A DNA stretch of 64,000 nt, taken from positions 3,562,273-3,626,272 of the forward strand of contig NC_061870.1 in the NCBI RefSeq assembly GCF_907164915.1, read 5' to 3'. Below are positions 23,881 through 34,569 of the stretch, piece by piece; positions within the stretch are counted from its first letter, which is position 1, and each line of letters opens with the position of its first letter. The position numbers and the translations under genes were made by a program. The stretch comes from Impatiens glandulifera (Eukaryota > Streptophyta > Magnoliopsida > Ericales > Balsaminaceae). The notes under the pieces were generated by a model. That model was not told where the DNA came from and ran no database searches. It was given only the letters and a program-made list of their open reading frames with translations.

Positions 23881-24016
23881 GGAGAGGGGGAAATTTGATG
23901 AAATGGCCCTCATAAGAGGCCTAATTCCAAAAAAGGCCCACAGTTGATAAAGTTGGTAAAAATGGCCTTTTTATCCTGTGAAATGACCGCACTGCCCCCA
24001 TAACCCATTTATCGCT

Positions 24017-24110
24017 GATGTGCGAGAATTACATATGCGAGAATTGTGTAATGTTCGCACATCATCATGCGAGCATTACATGATTCTCGTATATGTGATT
24101 CTCGCACATC
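24017..24110. repeat. 28-bp imperfect inverted repeat near the left end
   Basis: Arms 24017-24044 (GATGTGCGAGAATTACATAT..) and 24083-24110 are reverse complements with two mismatches, separated by 38 bp. The GCGAGAAT word recurs within it. It lies just inside the left terminus of the proposed Mutator-like element. Confidence 0.8.
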
Positions 24111-24172
24111 AACATGCGAGCGTTACAATCAATCAATAGCTAGGGTTTTAAAAAAACTAAATCGGTATGATT

Positions 24173-25645
24173 TCAGGTCAAATTAGATCGTCATTGAGCA
24201 AACATAAGAATCGGATTGTTGGGGTGCAAGACTCAGGTGCCAAAGCAGCTGATTTTGATGATGACGATGGTGGTGGTATGGTGAGTTATGAAAGTGGTGG
24301 TAATTTATAGAAAATTGATGTTATTATTACCAATGATTGTGTGCAACTAGTGTTTCTATCTTATTTTAGTAAACCGTTTTAAATACATGGGTTTTCCTTT
24401 TCACAAAAGAAAATGTAAACAATCATTTTTAAGTTTCTTCCTACCTTTTTGACTTTAGTGCAATTCACTACTCTCGTAAAAACATGGGCTTAATGACATG
24501 CTTAAGTTGCTTGGAAGTATGTGTAAATGATGTAGAAGTTATAAGGGTGTTTGAAGCATGCACACTTGAATTTATTACGATGGTGTCTCTTTAATGTATA
24601 ACTTTTAAAATCTTAGGCATTTAATGCACAATCAAGAGCATTGCTCATGTAGAAGCTTGATAGGAGTGGCACCGCAACAAGGTTTGTCTCGGTTTTTGTT
24701 GTATTCTGAAACATATTGGATTGTCTTGTTAAAAGAAGTTAATGTTAATTTCTATTGTGAAAATCTACATTTGTTATGTTTGAAAAAATTATAATGATCT
24801 TGAAAATATTCTGATCACAATCTCTTCTAATTTTTTAATTAGATTATGGTTGTGACAGATGTTGTAAAATACTAGTTTCTAAATAGGCTCATATTTTCAT
24901 AGCATTAATGTATGATGTTCTTATAGTATTACGGGGTCTCTTGGAGTACCAGCACTAAATGGGGTAGCATCAAGTCAACAGGTTGTTACCTTACCCTTAA
25001 CGATGAATGGACAAGCTTCCATTCCTAGTGCACTACTTCCAACAATTGTGGTGTTAGAGCCTATTGGAATCCCAAGTGAAGGTCTCCTCTTGAAGAATAT
25101 GTTTGATCCGACCATGGAGGTATTTTTTTCTTCTTGTTTTCCAAATCACTTTTTTGTTCTGTTTTGAGACTTGATTTTACAACTATGTTGCAGATGGACC
25201 CAGAGTAGGATTTGGAAATCAAAGATGATGTTGAGGTAGAATGTTCCAAATATGGTCCAGTTCTGCATATTCATGTTGACAAGTATGTTTATTGATGCAT
25301 TTGATATCGGAAAAGAATATGCAGGAATATTATTGAATTTAGCTTACTTTAAAACGGATTTGATGATCCCCAATTCACTGAATACAGGAATAGTGTTGGT
25401 TATGTATATCTTCGATTCGAAACCATTCAATCTTCTGCAGTTGCTCAAGAAGCAATGCATAAGAGGTGGTTTGCACGCAAGATGATCTCAACAGTATTTT
25501 TGGTAAGCCTCTTTTTTTATCCTGTTTTTATTGATAATTTATTTAATCCTGCCAAGATAGTCTATGATTATGTATACTTTTTTATTGTTTTGATTTACAA
25601 CAACCGTATGAGTACGATGAAAAGTTCAAACATGCTGCCGTGTGA
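24173..25645 (+). pseudogene. C-terminal fragment of a CC1-like (RBM39/CAPER-type) splicing factor, introns retained
   Basis: Six exon remnants: 24173-24275 (GVQDSGAKAADFDDDDGGGM), 24617-24681 (AFNAQSRALLM*KLDRSGTAT), 24927-25119 (ITGSLGVPALNGV...LLLKNMFDP), 25194-25282 (EVECSKYGPVLHIHVD), 25388-25502 (NSVGYVYLRFETIQS...KRWFARKMISTVFL) and 25601-25645 (QPYEYDEKFKHAAV, stop). These match the C-terminal part of plant RBM39-like proteins, including the degenerate third RRM (UHM) that binds splicing partners. Lesions: TAG at 24650-24652, TAG at 25206-25208, and loss of the last acceptor (AA instead of AG at 25599-25600). The N-terminal RS region and first RRMs are absent. Retained introns mean it was copied as genomic DNA, not through mRNA. 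It lies inside a probable Mutator-like element. Confidence 0.85.
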
Positions 25646-26239
25646 AGATACAAAGGATTCAAACCGTAATCCATTTCAGGGCTGCTGCTTCCCAAATGCC
25701 TGGTTTCTTTATTTTTTTGTATGTTTATAGAAGACCTATGTGAAAACACAACTTGTTAGATGTATTGTAAACTTCATGCTTATCATTTAAGTCTTTCAGT
25801 GTCCTAAGCTGTTATCCAGTAATACTAAAAATGCATTGAAATTGTTCCAAGATATTATTTTTATTCTTGAGACAAGTAGTGGGTTTTGCTTACAAACTTA
25901 TTTTATTATTTCCAAAATCATACTAGTAATGAAAACATATTGAATAGACAAATAGATTAAATGTAAAAAATACACAAAAATGCTTCTTAAATTCCATGTG
26001 GAAGTATTTATCAAAGAATGAATGAAAATTTCTTTAAACGCCCTTTCTATGTTGGTCGGATGTTCTTAGTTATCTTCAAAGACAGATTAAAATTTATCAT
26101 TAGTAAGCAAAATCGAACAAAATTATTGTAAAATGTCCCAATGTAAAAGAACAAAGTTAATGTAAAATGTCCCAATAGTTAAAATGTTTGTTTGTGATAG
26201 TCTCGAATGTAAAAATTTGTAGGCATTCCATTTTTCTAC

Positions 26240-26340
26240 CAATGTTTGGTTGTGATACTCCATGAGACTCCATGAGCTAAAATTTGTGATAGGCTTGAAT
26301 GTTTGGTTGTGATACTCCATGAGACACATATGCCAAAATG
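26240..26340. repeat. short direct repeat
   Basis: ATGTTTGGTTGTGATACTCC followed by ATGAGAC occurs twice, about 55 bp apart. Non-coding. Confidence 0.7.
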
Positions 26341-26407
26341 CAGATGAGTTGAAAACATATGGCTGGAGATTATGGTCACCAAAATTTGGTATATTCACTT
26401 TCTACAA

Positions 26408-26560
26408 AATGCGAGAAATATACCAAATGCGAGAAATACATCAAATGCGAGAAATATACCAAATGCGAGAAATATCAAATGCGAGAAATATATCATTCAC
26501 GCATTTTTATCTAAAACGCGTTAATCAACTCACGCTTTTTAGATGAAAATGCGTGAATGG
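26408..26560. repeat. ATGCGAGAAATA tandem repeat and adjoining inverted repeat
   Basis: Five copies of ATGCGAGAAATA at 15-18 bp spacing (26408-26491), then a 26-bp inverted repeat with arms 26495-26520 (ATTCACGCATTTTTATCTAA..) and 26531-26558. It sits just inside the right terminus of the proposed Mutator-like element. Confidence 0.8.
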
Positions 26561-26691
26561 CATTTCTCGTAATTGAGCGGTAAAATAAGCGTACAAGAGG
26601 TATTACAGACTTTTTGCATGACAAAAAGGCTCATTTTGTAAACATTATCCAGCGCAGACTTTTTTTGGAATTAAAACTATTAGTAGGGCCT

Positions 26692-28535
26692 AATAATTTA
26701 TATATTTTATGTTATTTACGTTAAAAACATATTCAACCATTTTGAAAATATTATTAGTAATATTATTTTTCTATGGATTAGTGTGATAATTTTTAAAACC
26801 ATATTGTACATATTATTTTTTTTGTTCGGCTATAACAAAAAAAATTTTTAAAAAGAAATCAATTTTTTTAAGCTTATCTTACCATAATTTCTGGATCCGT
26901 TTATGTCGAATCCATTATTTAAAAGAAAATCAAAACACTTAAAAATTGTCTGTTTTGATGAATGTAATTTGAATTAGCATTGACATATTCGAATTCTAAA
27001 TTTACTTGAATTGATATTACATTATAATTTAATTTTTATGTTTGAAAAAAATATAAAATATAAAATTGTAATTTAATTTTAATTCCTATTTTTGAATAAA
27101 ATTAATATAAATATATATTATTATTAATATATTAGATTTGATACAACCTATTAGGATAGTTTGGGAAAATGCTGTCTAAGTTATGATTCTGATTAAATAA
27201 ACAAAATATTAGTTGAAAATATTAACTTTCTAAATTATAAAAAAAATATTGGTTGGGAATGTTAACCCTTAAATTTTAAAAAAAATAAATAAATATATAT
27301 ATATATATTTATATATCCGCTAAACATTTTAACTTATTAAATTAGAAAAAATAAATATTGGTCTAGTGTAAAAATAAAATAATAAATATTTAAATTACAA
27401 TATCAAAATAAAAATAGTGGAATTATATTAGTTTGAATTTTATTAAAATTTTAATTTCATTTCTAATTTATAAGCTTAAATGATTTACCAAGAATTCAAC
27501 TTACACCTCCTAATTTTATTAAACTTTCATGATTAACAAACCCATCCTTAGAATCTATGAATAAGAAATAGAAGAAAAAAAATGACTAGTAGCTAAATTT
27601 GAAAGCAGAATCATTTGTCATTTTTATAAATTCCAAGGACTGCAAGTATTTTTATACTATTATTTTTGCACAATTTCAAACTGTAAATCATTTGTTTAAA
27701 ATTGATCGACAACTGTAGATTAAAAAAAAACCATCATGTTTTTCCTTCTTTTATTTTGTGGCTGAAAGTGAATATACACATTCACAGACATGTCATCCGA
27801 CAAAATAATATAGACCCACTTTCAGAATTTGTTTATGACTGTACTAACTAGGACTAATTAAGATGAATCCACAACATGTGTCAAATATAAAACAAATGCA
27901 AATGGTTAACCTGATCTGGATTATTTGTTTGTTTGTACAAGATTATTGGTGGACACAAGGGATGAGTGTTAACTTATAATTTAATACCAAATTATTATTG
28001 AATATTTAACTTGTTTAATAAAAAGCGGTTTTAGATTCTTGTAAGTACAAAACTTGTATATAACGACTTGTTACAAAGTGTTATATGACGCCAAGACTAA
28101 TTCTTATTTCCATGTAAATAAATGAGGGGATTATAGATCGAGAAACAAGTGGAAGGGAGAGAAGCAAACCCTTCAAGGCTGAAAACTTAAAACAGTGAAA
28201 TGCAAATAAAAAATATATAAATAAAGTGAAATGAAAGAAGTAACATGTGTGAAATTGTTAGAATATTTTGTAAAGACTTTGTTAGAGAATTGATATTGTA
28301 TTTTTAATTTGATTATACTACTTTGTATTACAATTCCTTAATATATATATATATATATATATTAACTAAAAAAATATTGTTAATCAATCGAACGAATCTA
28401 CTATTTCACTCATATTATTGAAATAAATTTAGAAAAATAAAGTAATTGACAGTTATAATTCTCTTATAATATGTAATCAATTCGGTGAAGGTTATACACA
28501 TTAATTTTAACTCTCTCTTAATGTGTTGTCAGATT
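26692..28535. other. AT-rich intergenic DNA, no gene
   Basis: Strongly AT-rich, with small TA runs (27290-27310, 28340-28365). Nothing with coding character was seen on either strand. Confidence 0.6.
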
Positions 28536-28990
28536 TTAAGTTTAGCTCAGAACTCTTGAAACCTTTCTCTTGGAAGTTCTTTTGTAAGAATATCAATACA
28601 TGTTTTTCTTGTCGACAAAACTCAAGTTGATTTTATTTTTATCTTCTATCGTTTGTCGAATAAAATGATGCTTGTCTTTGTAGATCTATTTGACACCAAT
28701 GACTTCTTTGTCGATTGACTTGTCAACAAGATATCATGTATAATTCTTTGTGATCATATGAATTTTCTTCTTTATTAATTTTCTCCACGATTCTTCTTAG
28801 ATTGATTCTTTAAAGTTCTCAAGCTCAACTAAACAATAGTTGCAAGTAGCATATATATCGTCTATTGATTCGAACCACTTTGGAGTTATACTCGGGGATG
28901 AGTAGTTTGATGAAGTCAGATAAGTTGAGTTGAGAATTTCTTCATTAAGTTGATCTAAGCTTGTACGCGTTTTATTTCGCCTCACCCTTT
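28536..28990 (-). pseudogene. internally deleted copia pol remnant
   Basis: Read on the minus strand from 28985: KWFESIDDIYATCNYCLVE (the linker between integrase and RT), then LVDKSIDKEVIGVK (start of RT), then directly KHHFIRQ...INLSFVDKK and DILTKELPRERFQEF (the end of RNase H). The RT core is deleted and stops and frame shifts are present. No LTRs were recognised nearby. Confidence 0.75.
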
Positions 28991-31980
28991 TTTTCTAACG
29001 GTCACATAATATTTTTTGGTACGCGAGATTTTCTCTCTTCTTATGTGTCTACTAATTTTAGATTTCACATAACGTTTTTTTTTATTTTAGGGCATGAAGA
29101 ATTTAATCCTAAGATAGATTTATCCATTCAAATGCTCCGTCTTTAATAGCATTTTTGTGCGATTTGAAGTTGGTCGGTCACATTCCTTACTTATCGTTGC
29201 AAATGCTCCGCCCATGGAGGGGGCGCATCGAAGGACTTAAATGGTAAACGTGACCTGTGCACTTTTAGAAAAAGATTTTTTCTATGAAATCAATGATATA
29301 GAAACTCGTGACTTGTATTTCTCTCGAATCTCACAAAAGGTAGATAGGAGAACTATCCATAATGATGTTGGCCTATTTATTTGTGATCAGGAACCAAAGT
29401 GGAGTTCTATATCACAGACTTCTCATTACTTAGCCCGTACAGGTTCCAGATTAGTACGTGTTCAAAAATGGAATAATCTGGCTGACATTAAGAGTCTCCA
29501 TTTTAGTTTACTTCTAAAAAAACTAAAGAAAAAAAAAAGAGTATCCACATATTAAGGGTCAGGTCCTTGGTTACGCATGAGGAAAGAGTCGCAACAATTA
29601 TGTCCTATGCGCCTATCCTGTGCCATAGTCTCTACTGAATGTATTTGACCATTTTTTGTGAAAGTACATTACACGTTTACATTTTGAGTTCATGTGTTTT
29701 TGATTATGTATGCATTAACCTTGTCTCTAATCTAAAAGGAGTAATCCTAGCTCTAATTAGATTCCAATAAAGGTTATATTCAATCCATTAGAATTCTCTT
29801 GATTTCCATTTATCGTGTCTTAAGTATATTTTAATCGGATATCCTATTCTTAGTCAAAGGTGATTCTAGACTCTCATTAGGTGTTCCTAAACTTAAAGAA
29901 GATGTATTCTACCTCAAATGCACTCATTGAGAACACATGTGAATCACAATGTGAATTCTCGCATTTACCAATTTGCTTGAATGTTTAATTGTTGAGATAG
30001 ATTGTGAATCCTTGCATGCGAAGGACTTCATTAGTATATTAGAATGTGGATTAGAAACGAAGAGGGAATTGGTGCCCCAAATTATGCAACAATCGAAATC
30101 GAGAAGTTTTTTATAGAGTTGAAAAAATTTCGATAGTTTTTGTGCAGGTCAAACGTAATTTTAGAAGCACTTCGCACTCGATTACTGAACTGTTTGGGGT
30201 TTTGAGACATTGATATGACTCCATTAAAACGAGAGTTTTTTTTGAAAGTGTTCCGAAAATTCTGAAAAATTCTAGGGAGGTGAACAATATGTTTTTGAAC
30301 CTACTACGAAAATTTTATAATTTTCCGAGTTACGGAGCTCAAAATATGAGTATTCCAAAATAAGTCGTTTTATAAATGAGCCCCAAAAATTATGGAAAAT
30401 AATATTTTGTTAAAAATATTATTTTGTTAAAAATAATATTTTTAACCATCCCTTAATTTTTTGATTTTTTCTAAAATCATTTAGAGTCTCCATTGAAGAA
30501 AAAAATATTATTTGGTATATAAAGAACCAAACAAGCCTTAAAAATTTCTCAAAAATTGGAAATTGAAACTTTATATCCAAAATTGGACAAATGTAAAGTT
30601 GGAGGGTTGATTTGAATGTGAACAATATTCTAGAGTTCAAATTAATTCGAATTCTCTAAAATTAATTCAAATTTGAGAGTTTGAGGTCAAAATTGCACAA
30701 GAAAAATGGTTTAAGGACCTATTTAATTCAGAATTAAATATTAATTCGGAATTAAACTTCATAGGCAAATTTAAACATCTAAAAAATCAAATGGCCACAT
30801 TAAATATGCCTTGGAACTTGGAAGAATCGGAAAAGAGAAACACTGAAAAGCTGAAAAAGTTGTTCGTCGTCTTCGTCTTCCTCTACCTACAGCTCACCGG
30901 TTCCCAACGCCATGGCTGCACCTAGAGATTGTCCGACCAAGGACAGACACCTACGGTCGCCTAGGAATCAATCCTTCATCGTCGCCTTGTTGTTTGTCCG
31001 AATTTCGCTGGATTCCAAAGTCAAAGACTAGAGTAACCATATGTTCTTTCGATCTGGACTTCAGATTTTCTGAGAGAGCATCATCCTTGCCTCGTAGTTA
31101 CTTTGGAAGACTAGAGCTCTTCAAGACATAGATTCTCCAAAGCATTGGCTACCTCAGATGATGAGTTCAAGATAAGAGAGTGAAGAATAGATGAATAAAA
31201 AATATTCTCTTACTAAAATCTATAAATTGGACAAAGGTTACCTTCTTTAACTCGTTGTCCTTAGAGGCATAGGCTATGCGAATAGCACGAGAGCATTCTT
31301 CATCGTCTGGAACTTCATTTGCACTAATGTCGTGTCGCCTTATGGAATGTCGTTGAAGAATTGGCGTGCAGTTCTTCCTCCAATGACCAAACGTTGATGT
31401 TTCCATTGAAGAAAATTTCTATGAACAAGGTTAGTCTCAACCTGAAATTTAATTAAAAAATCAACATGGATTCAACTTATTGTCAACGTCGGTGTATAGA
31501 ACCGACGTCTTACATTTATTACAACATTATCAATCTAGAGAGACCCACTTGATGAAGCATAAGCAAAGAAGAAATGAAGTTGAAGATGAACTCGCTAGAG
31601 AAGATGAATGCTTTCTGGAATCACCTTCTATGTGTTCTTCATTTGGTTGCTTTCTTTCAAAGTCTCTCTCTTGTGTAGGTGAATCCTCGGTTGTAACTAT
31701 CGTGTCCCCTCAAAATGAATGAGGAATCCTTTAAATACCTCCATTTATGGGTATTTCTGGAAGCCTTGAAATTAGGAATTGGTAACTCATTAAATGAGTT
31801 AGACAGACCTATTCTACCACTCAACTACACTTGGGCTGAGTTTTTCCTTCTAGGTAACCGGTCATGCTACACTTTGAGCTTTGGTTTGAACCAAATGGTC
31901 GAGTGTAGGACAAATTATGCATTTTTGAAGTTAGGCCTTTTTGGTTTTAATTTTCAGCCAACATGGATCAATCAAAACTT
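28991..31980. other. unassigned DNA, no supported gene
   Basis: Contains an open frame of 104 codons at 29241-29555 (plus strand; EKDFFYEINDIETRDLYF...), hydrophilic with a lysine-rich end, which I do not recognise and which may be chance. Near 30840-31130 a GC-richer stretch resembles decayed LTR or leader DNA. Open frames at 31480 and 31715 lack coding character; the second lies in sequence that looks like retrotransposon non-coding DNA. Confidence 0.35.
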
Positions 31981-31984
31981 TTAA

Positions 31985-33345
31985 TGGCCATAACTCTTGG
32001 ATCTGACCACCATTGAGACATAGTTAGGGTACGTTGGAAAGGTGAGCTTGCTAGCTTCCACATTCGGTGGTTTAGAATAAATCTTCAAGGCATGCTCCTC
32101 ATCAACATGTGCAGTCATTCGTTGCTCATTAACTAATAAATTGCTTTGCAATTCATCAATTGAAACTCTACTGAGATCTTTTGACTCTTCAATTGAATAG
32201 ACTATATAGGAAAAATTAGGGGTCATTGATCTTAGTATCTTTTCAACAATATCCTCATCAATTACCTTGCCCGTGTTCTGCCTCATCTTGTTGACAATGA
32301 TTAAGGTACACAAAAAGTATGCATTTACAAACTCTCATGCCTTCATCTGTAACACCTCGAAATCTTTTTTAAGAGCTTGAAATTATGATCATTGAACACA
32401 ATTTGTTCCTTGATGCTTCTTCTTCATGGAATTCTAAATACTTTTGGCTTCTCTAGTATCTAGAATAGTTTGAAGAACTGTTCTATCAAAAGCGAAACAA
32501 ATAGTTTTTTGTCTTCAAATCCTTCAATTTTGCATCGTTGTACGCCTTCACTTTAGTATCAACAGTTTTCTCTTCTGATTTAGCTGGAATTCCTTCTTCT
32601 ACAATACCTCAATACTCCTTTGATCTAAGAAAATTTTCCAAAAACATGGACCAATGATCATAGAACCCATCAAACTTTGGAATTGATGATTGAACAAAAC
32701 TGTCTTTTGTTGTCATTCTTCACTCAAATCACTCACAAAGTTTTCAGTGCTAGTTGACTCTTCAATTGAACAGACTATATAGGCAAAATTAGGGGTCATC
32801 GATCTTAGTATCTTTTCAACAACATCCTCATCAATTACCTTGCCTGTGTGTTGCCTCATCTTGTTGACAATGGTTAAGGTACGCAAAAAGTATGCATTTA
32901 TAGACTCTCATGCCTTCATTTATAACACCTCAAAATCTTTTTTAAGAGCTTGAAATTATGATCATTGAACACGATCTGTTCCTTGATGCTTCTTCTTCAT
33001 GGAATTCCAAATATTTTTGGCTGCTCTAGTATCTAGAATAGTCTGAAGAACTGTTCTATCAAAAGAGAAACAAATTGATTTTTGTCTTCAAATCCTTCAA
33101 TTTCGCATCGTTGTACGCATTCACTTTGGTATCAATAGTTTTCTTTTCTAATTTAGTTGGAATTCCTTATTCTGCAATACCTCAATACTCCTTTGATCTA
33201 AGAAAATTTTACAACAACATGGACCAATGATCATAGAACCCATCAAACTTTGGAATTGATGATTGAACAAAACTGTCTTTTGTTGTCATTCTTCACTCAA
33301 ATCACTCACAAAGTTTTCAGTGCTAGTTGGCTCTAATACCATATC
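31985..33345 (-). pseudogene. copia gag fragment with primer site and a 573-bp internal tandem duplication
   Basis: On the minus strand a primer site TGGTATTAGAGC (33341-33330) precedes a gag start at 33289 (MTTKDSFVQSSIPKFDGFYDHW). The frame decays towards NKMRQNTGKVIDEDIVEKIL and SIEESKDLSRVSIDELQSNLLV, the UBN2 gag core. The stretch 32756-33328 is repeated as 32183-32755 (offset 573 bp), so the gag start occurs again at 32716. The gag is truncated and no pol follows. An LTR should lie at about 33346-33700, but I did not delimit it. Confidence 0.75.
32183..33329. repeat. two 573-bp tandem copies within the gag fragment
   Basis: Both copies run from ACTCTTCAATTGAA to TTTTCAGTGCTAGTTG, with only scattered substitutions and small indels. 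Confidence 0.9.
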
Positions 33346-33808
33346 TAAAGACAATAGTGTATAGGATATGTTTGTATTCCTTAATCAACAATAACTGAAA
33401 AGATAGAGATATTTATATCCTTACAAAAACAAAAAAAAATTAGGAACCACTACTAACCCAAACTTAATGGTATTACTTACCAAAGCAAAAAAATAGGAAT
33501 CACTACTAACTTAGTGATGCCAAAACAATAAATTAGGAACCACTACCAACACTAACTTAGTGGTGTTTTGCATAAAAAAAACTAATTTAACATAATTAAT
33601 TCTAAAAGGATATACTAGGTAAAAACTGACTAACATTAACCACTTGAACATTGAGATCAATCTCAAGTTAGTCCCCGTTTATTTGAGCATGTTCAAATTA
33701 GGATACTTTAGTCTGTTTTGGCTAGTAGGATTGAACTGGTAATGTTTTGAGAAGTGATTTGGATAAAGAAACACGAGTATTGATATCATCTTGTACTTGC
33801 TATGTTTT

Positions 33809-34301
33809 TGTTGGGCCTTTGGGTCCAGCCCAATCAGACATTTAATTAAACAAGAAAACCCTAAAAATGTTGCTCATTCTATCATTCCAGAGAGAGAACA
33901 TTCTACAAATAAGAAGAAGAAACAGATAAGAAGAAACAAAGGAAGAAGAAGAGAAGGAGACAATAGATCTCTTACATTTTCACTTTCAGGTTCCAATTTC
34001 TTGTTGTTTTATATCTAGACTAGCTTGAGTCTTAATGAAATTGGTTTTCTCTGTTTGTATACCTCAACTTTGGGTTTAAAGTTGAGAAGAACATTTGTAT
34101 CTGTTTCTTGTTTATAGTAAAATTTGCTGGTTGGCCCCGTGGTTTTTTACCCTCCAAGTTGAAAGGGTTTTCCACGTAAATTTGGTGTTGTTTTGTTTTG
34201 TGCTTAATCTTCTGTTTTAGACTTGGATAACCTATGCATTTACCCATCTCACATTGCTAGATTACAGTATAAAAGTAATATTCGTTTCAAAATTCCCAAC
34301 A
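33809..34301 (+). repeat. 5' LTR of the Tnt1-like element (493 bp)
   Basis: Pairs with 54034-54524, with scattered substitutions and small indels. Confidence 0.95.
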
Positions 34302-34303
34302 AG

Positions 34304-34315
34304 TGGTATCAGAGC
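34304..34315 (+). other. primer-binding site, initiator-Met tRNA
   Basis: TGGTATCAGAGC two bases after the 5' LTR. Confidence 0.9.
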
Positions 34316-34373
34316 TGTTAGGTTTATTTTTCGAAGATTGCTTTTGTAGGTTGAGATTGAAGGAAATAGCACA

Positions 34374-34569
34374 ATGATCAGGTTGAGAAATAATAACTAT
34401 AAGATTTGGAAATCCAAGATGGAGGATATCCTTTACTGTAAAGACTTTTATGAGCCAGTTGAAAGAGATAGTGCGAAGCCAAAAGATATGTCTGACAGTG
34501 AGGAAATGTTTACTTAGGTTTGAAGCTTAAGATGAAAAATGAGAAGATGACAGAAAAGAACAACACGGT
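34374..34569 (+). pseudogene. Tnt1-like gag, N-terminal part
   Basis: ATG 34374 opens LRNNNYKIWKSKMEDILYCK..., the conserved copia gag start, and meets TAG at 34515-34517. It decays into the inverted LTR at about 34570. The middle of gag is missing; the rest resumes at 36270. Confidence 0.85.

Larger units (their letters stand above)
23905..26691. mobile_element. Mutator-like element candidate carrying a host-gene fragment (Pack-MULE-like)
   Basis: The left end from 23905 (GGCCCTCATAAGAGG..) and the reverse complement of the right end to 26691 (GGCCCTACTAATAG..) align over roughly 90 bp: both have TTAATTCCAAAAAA or TAATTCCAAAAAA, then GATAA..GTT, then GCCTTTTT. Identity is about two-thirds by eye. 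Both ends also carry clusters of GCGAGAA hairpins just inside. Between them lies a decayed piece of a splicing-factor gene with its introns. Long imperfect terminal inverted repeats plus a captured gene piece fit a Pack-MULE. I found no clear 9-bp target duplication and no transposase. Confidence 0.5.

Noticed and set aside
29241..29555. 104-codon ORF considered as organelle-derived or a small host gene
   Set aside because: I could not match it to any plastid or mitochondrial protein I know, and there is no promoter or splice context; kept only as a note in the regional entry.
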